Below are positions 1 through 7,031 of a stretch of 64,000 nucleotides of DNA, in pieces. A model generated the notes under the pieces. The model made no database searches. It saw only the letters and a list, made by a program, of their open reading frames with translations, and was not told the origin of the DNA. Source of the stretch: GWC2-37-13 sp964371165 (GTDB lineage: Bacteria; Patescibacteriota; Microgenomatia; UBA1406; GWC2-37-13); NCBI GenBank assembly GCA_964371165.1, contig CAYJKR010000001.1, positions 33,054 through 97,053 of the forward strand, in the 5' to 3' direction. A program made the translations under genes and the position numbers. Every line of letters begins with the position of its first letter. Positions within the stretch are counted from its first letter, which is position 1.

Positions 1-2
1 GC

Positions 3-470
3 ATTCCGGAAACCGAACGTAAAGGGAGAATCCATACGTCGACCTGCATTATTGTTGTTTTGCCCCAGATTATCCAGTCGGATATCAGGATAAATCAGGC
101 CGAACTTATTTGGCAGTTCTATCGCTCCGGCGGCCACGGCGGACAAAATGTCAACAAGGTATCAACGGCGGTTCGCCTGACGCACCGCCCGACAGGCATC
201 GTCACCACTGCTTCGCGTGAGCGCTACCAAGAAGCCAACCGAAAAATCGCCTTGGACCTGCTGGCCGCCAAGCTCTATCAACTCGAGGAGGAAAGAAAAA
301 AAGGAATGAGGCATTCTTACGTCAAGGACGTCGGGGTCGGGGACAGGGCGGAAAAAATTAGAACTTATAATTTTCCCCAAAACCGCCTGACCGACCACCG
401 GATAAACAAAAGCTTCCACAACTTGGAAGACATAATTAATGAGGGAAAGTGGGACAAGGTCTTCCAATGA
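3..470 (+). CDS. prfA: Peptide chain release factor 1, C-terminal part (5' end outside window)
   Basis: The reading frame is open from base 3, so this is the C-terminal part of a gene that begins upstream. Release factor 1 reads UAA and UAG in the ribosomal A site and its GGQ loop triggers hydrolysis of peptidyl-tRNA. The GGQ motif (GGHGGQNVN) is visible, preceded by an RIHTS block typical of class I factors. The tail IRTYNFPQNRLTDHRI is the RF1 form; RF2 has a different sequence there. A methionine-like TTG at base 60 is internal and not the start. The stop TGA overlaps the next ATG (ATGA), which suggests translational coupling to the transporter. Confidence 0.93.
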   Translation: MPETERKGRIHTSTCIIVVLPQIIQSDIRINQAELIWQFYRSGGHGGQNVNKVSTAVRLTHRPTGIVTTASRERYQEANRKIALDLLAAKLYQLEEERKKGMRHSYVKDVGVGDRAEKIRTYNFPQNRLTDHRINKSFHNLEDIINEGKWDKVFQ

Positions 471-1660
471 AAAGACGCGACTACGTTCTGTTTCTGGTCG
501 GCCTGTTTACTTCAAAGACTGCTTACTTCATGATGGTGGTCGCGGTCAACTGGCAGCTCTACCAGCTGACCAAGTCCCCTTTGTCGCTCGGACTCCTCGG
601 GTTGTTTAATTTTATTCCGATATTGCTGATGTCTTTTTTTTCAGGAATAATCGCCGACATTTTCAACCGGAAGAAGATTATGTTTCTCGTTATCTTCTTT
701 TCCATGCTGAATTCGTTGGCTCTCGGACTCCTGACTTCAAAAGGACTCATCAATCCCTGGTTGATTTATCTGCTTATCGGTTTGAATTCGGCTTATTACT
801 CCTTCGAGGCGCCCGCCCGCCAATCGATGTTGCCGACGCTGGTAACAAGAAAAAAATTTCCTTTGGCAGTCAGTATTAACAACATGGTTTTTCATTCGAC
901 CAATTTCTTCGGCCCGGCGGCGGCCGGATTTATCATCGCCTTTTTGGGAGTTAAGGGAGTCTACTTCATCAATGTCGCCATATTTGTCGTCGCTTTGATA
1001 AGCGTATTTTTAATGAGCCCGGCGGTCAAAAACGTCGTCAGGCCGAGCTTCAGTTTCTTGGAGATAAAGCAGGGGCTGGCTTTTGTCTTCAAGTCGCCTT
1101 TGATCTCGAGCTCGATGATAATCGACTTTTTGGCAACCTTCTTTGCCTCGGCCACGACCCTGATGCCGATTTTCGCCGTCGATATTTTAAAAGTCGGCCC
1201 TACCCAAATGGGATTTTTATACGCCGCCCCGTCCATTGGAGCAATCGCCGCCGGGTTGTTTTTTACATTTTTTTACAAAATCAAGAATCAGGGTCGCGTA
1301 CTCATATATTCAGTCCTTTTATACGGATTGGCCACCTTGTTTTTCGGCCTGTCCCGAAACTATTACCTGTCGATGTTTTTTATCGCCGTAACCGGGGCCT
1401 CTGACATGATATCGGCCATCATCAGAAACATCGTCAGGCAGTTGAACACCCCCGACCACCTGAGGGGTAGGATGACGGCGGTGAATATGGTCTTCTATAA
1501 CGGCGGGCCCCAACTCGGGGAAGTCGAAGCTGGATTTACCGCCCAAGTCATGGGCGCACCCGCCTCAGTCGCCCTCGGCGGACTGGCAACGATTGCCATC
1601 ACCCTTTACCTCGCCAAAAAGACTCCCCAGCTCGTAAACTACAAAGAGTTGCCCAACTAG
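467..1660 (+). CDS. Major facilitator superfamily transporter (EntS/MFS_3-like exporter)
   Basis: An integral membrane protein of 397 residues with about 12 hydrophobic segments, as expected for an MFS carrier. The first loop has an RxxxDxFNRKK-type basic motif (GIIADIFNRKKIM), the usual MFS loop 2-3 signature, and a related motif recurs in the second half. Overall look is that of the MFS_3 exporter group. I chose ATG 467, which overlaps the prfA stop, over an in-frame GTG at 449. The substrate cannot be read from sequence. The coupling to prfA is positional only. Confidence 0.8.
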   Translation: MKRRDYVLFLVGLFTSKTAYFMMVVAVNWQLYQLTKSPLSLGLLGLFNFIPILLMSFFSGIIADIFNRKKIMFLVIFFSMLNSLALGLLTSKGLINPWLIYLLIGLNSAYYSFEAPARQSMLPTLVTRKKFPLAVSINNMVFHSTNFFGPAAAGFIIAFLGVKGVYFINVAIFVVALISVFLMSPAVKNVVRPSFSFLEIKQGLAFVFKSPLISSSMIIDFLATFFASATTLMPIFAVDILKVGPTQMGFLYAAPSIGAIAAGLFFTFFYKIKNQGRVLIYSVLLYGLATLFFGLSRNYYLSMFFIAVTGASDMISAIIRNIVRQLNTPDHLRGRMTAVNMVFYNGGPQLGEVEAGFTAQVMGAPASVALGGLATIAITLYLAKKTPQLVNYKELPN

Positions 1661-1678
1661 AATTTTTTCTGCTATAAT
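1649..1678 (+). promoter_or_regulatory. Promoter of rpmE (extended -10)
   Basis: TTGCCC at 1649-1654 and TATAAT at 1673-1678 are 18 nt apart. The -10 is preceded by TGC (extended -10). The predicted start of transcription is only about 3 nt before the ATG at 1688, so the message would be almost leaderless. Confidence 0.65.
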
Positions 1679-1687
1679 ACTTCTTCT

Positions 1688-1984
1688 ATGAAAGCCGATA
1701 TCCACCCAACCTATTTTGCCGACGCCATTGTCACCTGTGTTTGTGGCAACACCTTTACGACCGGGAGCACCAAAAAGAACATCTCGGTTGAGGTCTGCTT
1801 CAAGTGCCATCCCTTGTATACCGGAGAACACCGGTTCTTGGACGTCAAGGGACGGGTCGAAACCTTCAAGAAAAAACAGGTGGCCGCGGCCACTTATAGG
1901 GCAACGTATGCCGGAAAAAAACAGAAAAAGGGCGGAGACGAAAAGAAGGTCAAGTCCCTCAAAGAATTGTTGAGTGAATCTTAA
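1688..1984 (+). CDS. rpmE: 50S ribosomal protein L31, zinc-type, with basic C-terminal extension
   Basis: The N-terminal part matches L31: MKADIHPTY, then CVCGNTFTTGST and EVCFKCHPLYTGEHRF. The CxC and CxxC pairs form the zinc-binding ribbon. L31 sits in the central protuberance of the large subunit and bridges to the small subunit. At 98 residues it is longer than the usual 66-90. The extra C-terminal stretch is rich in Lys (GKKQKKGGDEKK) and probably contacts rRNA. A strong extended -10 lies just upstream. Confidence 0.93.
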   Translation: MKADIHPTYFADAIVTCVCGNTFTTGSTKKNISVEVCFKCHPLYTGEHRFLDVKGRVETFKKKQVAAATYRATYAGKKQKKGGDEKKVKSLKELLSES

Positions 1985-1990
1985 AAAAAT

Positions 1991-2081
1991 TTGTTATAAT
2001 AATTAGGTTCCTTAAGACCCGGGTTAAGAATAATAATCATTTCCCCGGCGAAATTCCCGCGAAGCGGGAGATGGGAAAAAT
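1991..2081 (+). promoter_or_regulatory. Promoter and L10-type ribosomal leader upstream of rplJ
   Basis: A TGTTATAAT extended -10 (hexamer 1995-2000) predicts transcription from about 2007. The leader contains TTCCTTAAGACCCGGG and, further on, CCCCGGCGAAA, in the order seen in bacterial L10 leader RNAs, where the L10-L12 complex binds and represses its own operon. A separate short hairpin (TCCCGC/GCGGGA around 2056-2070) lies just before the start codon and could gate translation. The assignment rests on motif resemblance; a covariance search was not possible. Confidence 0.65.
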
Positions 2082-2621
2082 ATGGTAAGTCAAAAGAAAA
2101 AAACACAAGTCGAATCTTTAACTGCTAACCTTTCTGACAAGAGCAACTTCCTCCTCGTAAAAATAGACAGAACCAAGCACCAAAGCCTCGAGAAGTTGAG
2201 GCGGGAACTCCGAAAAACCGGCTCCTCGGTCAAAATCATCAAGAACACCTACTTTGAAAAGGCCGTCAATAAGTTGGCGGGCAAAGAAAAAACATTCAAG
2301 GAGCTGAAAAAAACCTACTTCCCGATGAGGGAGTCCTCGGCGATGGTCTTTTTGGACCAAGCTTGGGATTCGGGGTTGAAAGCTTTTTGGAACTTCGTCC
2401 AAGAAGATAAAACTCTCTCGTTTAAATTGTCAATCTTAGACAAAAGCCTTTACGGAAAAGAAGAGACGGAAAAAATCGCCAGGCTTCCGGGGCGACTCGA
2501 GCTATTGGCCAAGATCATCGGCAGCATGAAGAGCCCGATGAGCAAGTTTGTCTACGCCTCAAAATTCAATACCAATAAGTTTGTTTATATATTACAAGCA
2601 AAATCGAAGGAGGTGAAATAA
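2082..2621 (+). CDS. rplJ: 50S ribosomal protein L10
   Basis: L10 anchors the L7/L12 stalk on 23S rRNA and recruits translation factors. The protein has the N-terminal L10 domain (VKIDRTKHQSLEKLRRELR, then VKIIKNTYFEKAV) and is followed 3 nt later by rplL, the usual order. At 179 residues it is of normal length. The N-terminus lacks the common REEK motif but aligns well by pattern. The gene is preceded by a structured leader, which supports autoregulation. Confidence 0.93.
   Translation: MVSQKKKTQVESLTANLSDKSNFLLVKIDRTKHQSLEKLRRELRKTGSSVKIIKNTYFEKAVNKLAGKEKTFKELKKTYFPMRESSAMVFLDQAWDSGLKAFWNFVQEDKTLSFKLSILDKSLYGKEETEKIARLPGRLELLAKIIGSMKSPMSKFVYASKFNTNKFVYILQAKSKEVK
2608..2617 (+). promoter_or_regulatory. 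Strong Shine-Dalgarno site of rplL
   Basis: AAGGAGGTGA precedes the rplL ATG at 2625. It is the clearest Shine-Dalgarno site in the window and shows that the ribosomes keep a working anti-SD, although many promoter-proximal genes here appear leaderless. The high affinity fits the multi-copy stoichiometry of L7/L12. Confidence 0.85.
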
Positions 2622-2624
2622 TAT

Positions 2625-3017
2625 ATGGCAGAAGAAAAAAAATTGACCGAAAAATTGCAAAAAATAGCTCAGGAAATCGAAAAGCTGACCGTCGTTGAAA
2701 TGGCCGAGTTAGCTAGCTACATGGAAGAGAAGTTTGGCGTTTCCGCGATGCCGGTAGCCGCCGCGCCAGTTTCAGGAGCCGCAGCCGCACCAGCTGAGGA
2801 AAAAACAGCCTTTACCGTAGTTTTGTCCGCCTCTGGCGACAATAAACTAAACGTCATCAAGGCGGTTCGCGAAATCCTCCCGAATTTGGGACTCATGGAT
2901 GCGAAAAAATTAGTCGAGTCGGCACCCAAGGATTTGTTGACCGACGTTAAAAAAGATCAGGCGGAAGAAGCCAAGAAAAAGATCGAAGCAGCCGGGGGTA
3001 AAGTAGAGTTAAAATAA
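2625..3017 (+). CDS. rplL: 50S ribosomal protein L7/L12
   Basis: The 130-residue acidic stalk protein has an N-terminal dimerisation helix region, an Ala/Pro-rich hinge (AAAPVSGAAAAPAEE) and the C-terminal factor-binding domain (EKTAFTVVL, NKLNVIKAVRE, DAKKLVESAPK). Length and domain order match the family. It is the second gene of the rplJ-rplL unit and has a near-perfect ribosome binding site. No terminator is obvious between this gene and gyrB. Confidence 0.96.
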   Translation: MAEEKKLTEKLQKIAQEIEKLTVVEMAELASYMEEKFGVSAMPVAAAPVSGAAAAPAEEKTAFTVVLSASGDNKLNVIKAVREILPNLGLMDAKKLVESAPKDLLTDVKKDQAEEAKKKIEAAGGKVELK

Positions 3018-3052
3018 GATGAAATTTGAGGGAATTCAAGCTAAAATATAAT

Positions 3053-4996
3053 ATGGCCAAAAAGACCGAAAAATCTTCTTATAGCGCCGAGTCTATTGTG
3101 GTACTCGAGGGGTTGGAGCCGGTCAGGAAACGTCCCGCGATGTACATTGGGACGACTTCCCAATACGGCATCAACCACTGTCTAAACGAAATCATCGACA
3201 ACTCAATCGACGAGGCGCTCGCCGGATTTTGCCGCAATCTTGAAATAAGAATCGAGAAAAGCGGTTATCTGACAGTCTTGGACGACGGCCGGGGAATCCC
3301 GGTCGAAAAACTGCCCAAATACCGGGTTTCGGCCTTGGAAATCGTCATGACCAAGCTCCACGCCGGGGGCAAATTCAACGTCGGCGCCTATAAAGTCTCT
3401 GGAGGACTGCACGGGGTCGGGAGTTCGGTCGTGAACGCCTTATCAAGCCACATGGTCGTTGAGGTCAGGCGAGAAGGCAAGTTGTACCGCCAGGAATACA
3501 AGAAAGGCAAACCCCTTTACCCGACAAAAGAAGTGAAGCAGTCGATGTTGGAGTTCAAGTTCAAAACCGGCACGGCGGTGTCGTTCCTTCCCGACCCGGA
3601 AATTTTTAAGGAAACGACCGAGGTAAACTACGCCATTTTCAAAAAACAGGTCAAGGAAAGGGCTTACTTAATCAATAACGTCTATTTCCGAATCTACAAT
3701 CAACTCACGAGCGACAAATTTGCCTACTTCTTTGACGGAGGAATTATTTCCCTCATTCGAGATTTAAACCGAGGGAAAAAAATTCTCCACGACCCGATAT
3801 ACGTGAAGAAACAAATCGACGACAAGGAGGTCGAGGTGGTCGTTCAATACAATGATTCCATTAATGAAAACATCCACTCCTTCGTCAACGTCATCAATAC
3901 CCACGAAGGCGGAACGCACCTGACCGGATTCAAAACCGCGATAACTCGCGCCATCAACAACTACGCCAAAAAAGAATTCGGCACGGGCAAAAACGGCGAA
4001 GAAACTTTTACCGGAGACGATGTCAAAGAGGGATTGACGGCCATCGTTTACGTGAAGATGCCGGCGACCAACCTCCAGTTTGAAGGACAGACAAAAACCA
4101 AACTCGGCAACTCCGAAGTCCAGACCATCGTCCAGCAAACCGTCTTTGATTTTTTGGAAACTTACTTTGAAGAAAACCCAAGGGTTGGAAAAGAAATTCT
4201 CGGCAAGATCTATCTCGCCCAAAAAGCCAGGCTCGCCGCCAAAGCCGCCAAGGAAGCCGTTTTGAGAAAAGGCGCCTTAGAAGGCGCGACCCTCCCGGGT
4301 AAACTCGCCGACTGCCAGGAAAAAGACCCGGCTCTGTCCGAACTTTTCATGGTCGAGGGTAATTCCGCCGGCGGCACCGCCAAGCAGGGGCGCGACCGAA
4401 AGTTTCAGGCGATTTTGCCTCTGAGGGGAAAGGTCTTAAACACGGAGCGGGCATATCTTGACAGAGTGCTGTCTTTCAAAGAGTTGAAGGACTTGGTCAT
4501 TGCCCTCGGCATGGGGATAGGCGAGAACATCGACTACGCCAGGCTCCGCTACCACAAAATCGTCATCATGACCGACGCCGACGTCGACGGCGAACACATC
4601 AGAACCTTGCTTTTGACCTTTTTCTTCAGACACCTGCCGGACGTCGTCAACCGCGGGCACCTCTACATCGCCCAGCCGCCCCTTTTTAAAGTGAGCGCCG
4701 GCAAAAAAATTGGTTACGCCTACTCCGAGGAAGAGAAAGACAAAATGGTCAAGGATTTTATGAAGGAAGCCAAAGTCGCCAATGTCGGCATCCAGCGCTA
4801 CAAGGGACTGGGCGAGATGAACCCCGAACAGCTTTGGGAAACGACCATGGACCCCAAGGTTCGTATCTTAAAAAAGGTAATGGTCGAAGACGCCCAGGAG
4901 GCCGACTATGTCTTTTCGATGTTGATGGGGGACGAGGTTCCGCCGAGAAAGAAATTTATCGTTACCCATGCCAAGATGGCCAATTTGGATTTATAA
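3053..4996 (+). CDS. gyrB: DNA gyrase subunit B
   Basis: ATPase subunit of gyrase, 647 residues. GHKL ATP-binding motifs are visible: EGLEPVRKRPAMYIG, the Asn-containing helix EIIDNSIDEA, DDGRGIPV and GGLHGVGSSVVNALS. The TOPRIM part has EGNSAGGTAKQGRDRKFQA and TDADVDGEHIRTLL (catalytic Glu and DxD). The end carries RYKGLGEMNPEQLW. Length is that of GyrB without the Gram-negative insertion. I chose ATG 3053 (MAKKTEK) over an upstream in-frame TTG at 3026. gyrA lies just downstream with one gene between. ParE is a formal alternative, but GyrB is favoured by the GyrA-box in the partner. Confidence 0.92.
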   Translation: MAKKTEKSSYSAESIVVLEGLEPVRKRPAMYIGTTSQYGINHCLNEIIDNSIDEALAGFCRNLEIRIEKSGYLTVLDDGRGIPVEKLPKYRVSALEIVMTKLHAGGKFNVGAYKVSGGLHGVGSSVVNALSSHMVVEVRREGKLYRQEYKKGKPLYPTKEVKQSMLEFKFKTGTAVSFLPDPEIFKETTEVNYAIFKKQVKERAYLINNVYFRIYNQLTSDKFAYFFDGGIISLIRDLNRGKKILHDPIYVKKQIDDKEVEVVVQYNDSINENIHSFVNVINTHEGGTHLTGFKTAITRAINNYAKKEFGTGKNGEETFTGDDVKEGLTAIVYVKMPATNLQFEGQTKTKLGNSEVQTIVQQTVFDFLETYFEENPRVGKEILGKIYLAQKARLAAKAAKEAVLRKGALEGATLPGKLADCQEKDPALSELFMVEGNSAGGTAKQGRDRKFQAILPLRGKVLNTERAYLDRVLSFKELKDLVIALGMGIGENIDYARLRYHKIVIMTDADVDGEHIRTLLLTFFFRHLPDVVNRGHLYIAQPPLFKVSAGKKIGYAYSEEEKDKMVKDFMKEAKVANVGIQRYKGLGEMNPEQLWETTMDPKVRILKKVMVEDAQEADYVFSMLMGDEVPPRKKFIVTHAKMANLDL

Positions 4997-5033
4997 GCAA
5001 AAATTATAAATTATTAATAATTTACAAATAAAT

Positions 5034-7022
5034 ATGAATCTCGTGGCTCTTTCCATTCTGACTAGCCTGGCTTCTATTGGTTACGGTTGGTTTTTGACCG
5101 CCAAAGTTTTAAAGAAGCCCCGAGGGAGCGACAAGATGAATGCGATTTCCGACGCCATCGAAGAAGGTGCCGTCGCCTACATGAAAAGACAGTATCTGGT
5201 CGTCGGCATTATCGGCCTTCTGATATTCGCCGGACTCTATTTCATTTTTAACTCAATTACCGCCCTGGCATTTTTAATCGGGGCAATATTTTCGGCTATA
5301 TCAGGCGTGGTCGGGATGTCGGTCGCCGTAAAAAGCAATATTAGGACCGCCCAGGCGGCCAGAAGCGGCGGACTTGCCGAAGCTTTTTCCGTGGCCTTTT
5401 CCGGGGGAGCGGTAACGGGTTTTATGGTCTCCGGTCTAGCCCTTTTGGCCGTCTCCGGATTCTTTTACGTTCTTGCCGCTATTAGTAAAACTAATATTGA
5501 CATTCAACCGTTAATTGCCTTGGGATTCGGGAGCTCTCTCATTTCCGTTTTTGCCAGACTCGGCGGCGGAATCTACACCAAGTCGGCCGACGTCGGCACC
5601 GACATGGTGGGAAAAATTGAAAAGAATATTCCCGAGGACGACCCGAGAAACCCGGGAGTAATTGCCGACTTGGTCGGCGATAACGTCGGGGACGACGCCG
5701 GAATGGCGGCCGACCTGTTTGAAACCTATTTGGTCACCGCCGTGGCGACCATGATTTTGGGTAATTTGTCTTTTCCGGGAAACCCGGTAGTTCTTTTTTA
5801 TCCGCTTCTTATGGGGGCGGTGGCAATTGTCGCGAGCATCATCGGCTCACTCTTTGTCAAGTTGTCGGGCAAAAAAATCATGATGGCGCTCTATCGCGGA
5901 CTGGCCGCCTCGTCAATCCTCGCCTTGGTCGGATTTTATTTCATCACCCAGGCGCTATTTCCCGGCAACGTCAATTTCTTTTATGCCTCGATAATTGGCG
6001 TCGTGGTCACTTTTTTGCTGGTCGCCATTACCGAATTTTATACCTCAAAACAATTCTCTCCGGTAAAAAATTTGGCTAACGCTTCAACCACCGGGCACGC
6101 CACAAATATCATCGCCGGACTCGCCCTATCGATGAAGTCGACTTTGGCGCCGGTTGTCATCATCGCCGCCTCGATTCTCGTGGCCTATTACCTAGCCGGC
6201 CTATACGGCGTGGCCATTGCCGCCATGAGCATGTTGTCGTTGACCGGAATTGTCGTTTCCATTGACGCTTTCGGTCCGATTACCGACAACGCCGGAGGAA
6301 TAGTCGAGATGACCAACCAGGATCAAAAAGTGAGAAAAGTCACCGATGCATTAGACGCCGTCGGCAACACGACCAAAGCCGTCACCAAGTCATACGCGAT
6401 AGGTTCGGCGGCCCTCGCCACTTTAGTCCTGTTTGCCAGTTACACCCAAGAATTGGGCAGCCAAATTATTTTCGCCTTGTCTGACCCATACGTTGTCGTC
6501 GGCTTGTTTATCGGCGCCGCCTTGCCATATATCTTTGCGGCGTTGGCCATGGAATCGGTCGGACGGGCGAGCGGAGCCATCGTGAACGAGGTGAGGCGCC
6601 AGTTCAAGGAAATCAAAGGAATTATGACCGGCGAGGCCAAGCCCGAATACGGCCGCGCCGTCGACATCGTCACCACTGCGGCGATAAAAGAGATGGTGGT
6701 TCCGACCCTGATTCCGGTTCTGGTTCCGATTGCGGTCGGATTCGGCCTCGGGCCAAAGGCGCTCGGGGGACTCTTGCTGGGAAGCATCATCACCGGAGTA
6801 TTTGTCGCCATCTCGATGACGAGCGGAGGCGCCGCTTGGGATAATGCGAAAAAATATATAGAGGAAGGCAAGTTTGGCGGAAAAGGTAGTTTTGCCCACC
6901 AAGCCGCCGTTACCGGCGACACCGTCGGCGACCCCTACAAAGACACCGCCGGACCGGCGATAAATCCGATGATCAAAGTATTAAATATTGTCGCTTTACT
7001 GATCGCCAAGTTTTTAAGATAA
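5034..7022 (+). CDS. hppA: Membrane-bound proton-translocating pyrophosphatase, K+-independent type
   Basis: A pyrophosphatase of 662 residues with about 16 membrane helices that couples PPi hydrolysis to ion export. The PPi-Mg site is clear: GGGIYTKSADVGTDMVGK, then EDDPRNPGVIADLVGDNVGD, and later DAFGPITDNAGGI. The helix that decides potassium dependence reads GNTTKAVTKSYAIGSA. Lys at this position (Ala in K+-dependent enzymes) marks the K+-independent, H+-pumping class. The enzyme would recycle PPi from the glycan and nucleotide-sugar reactions encoded in this window and energise the membrane. It is inserted between the two gyrase genes. Confidence 0.93.
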   Translation: MNLVALSILTSLASIGYGWFLTAKVLKKPRGSDKMNAISDAIEEGAVAYMKRQYLVVGIIGLLIFAGLYFIFNSITALAFLIGAIFSAISGVVGMSVAVKSNIRTAQAARSGGLAEAFSVAFSGGAVTGFMVSGLALLAVSGFFYVLAAISKTNIDIQPLIALGFGSSLISVFARLGGGIYTKSADVGTDMVGKIEKNIPEDDPRNPGVIADLVGDNVGDDAGMAADLFETYLVTAVATMILGNLSFPGNPVVLFYPLLMGAVAIVASIIGSLFVKLSGKKIMMALYRGLAASSILALVGFYFITQALFPGNVNFFYASIIGVVVTFLLVAITEFYTSKQFSPVKNLANASTTGHATNIIAGLALSMKSTLAPVVIIAASILVAYYLAGLYGVAIAAMSMLSLTGIVVSIDAFGPITDNAGGIVEMTNQDQKVRKVTDALDAVGNTTKAVTKSYAIGSAALATLVLFASYTQELGSQIIFALSDPYVVVGLFIGAALPYIFAALAMESVGRASGAIVNEVRRQFKEIKGIMTGEAKPEYGRAVDIVTTAAIKEMVVPTLIPVLVPIAVGFGLGPKALGGLLLGSIITGVFVAISMTSGGAAWDNAKKYIEEGKFGGKGSFAHQAAVTGDTVGDPYKDTAGPAINPMIKVLNIVALLIAKFLR

Positions 7023-7031
7023 TAGCTTTTT

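Noticed and set aside
3019..3051. Ten-codon upstream reading frame before gyrB
   Set aside because: It lacks a ribosome site and any attenuator-like structure; its length and position are compatible with chance.
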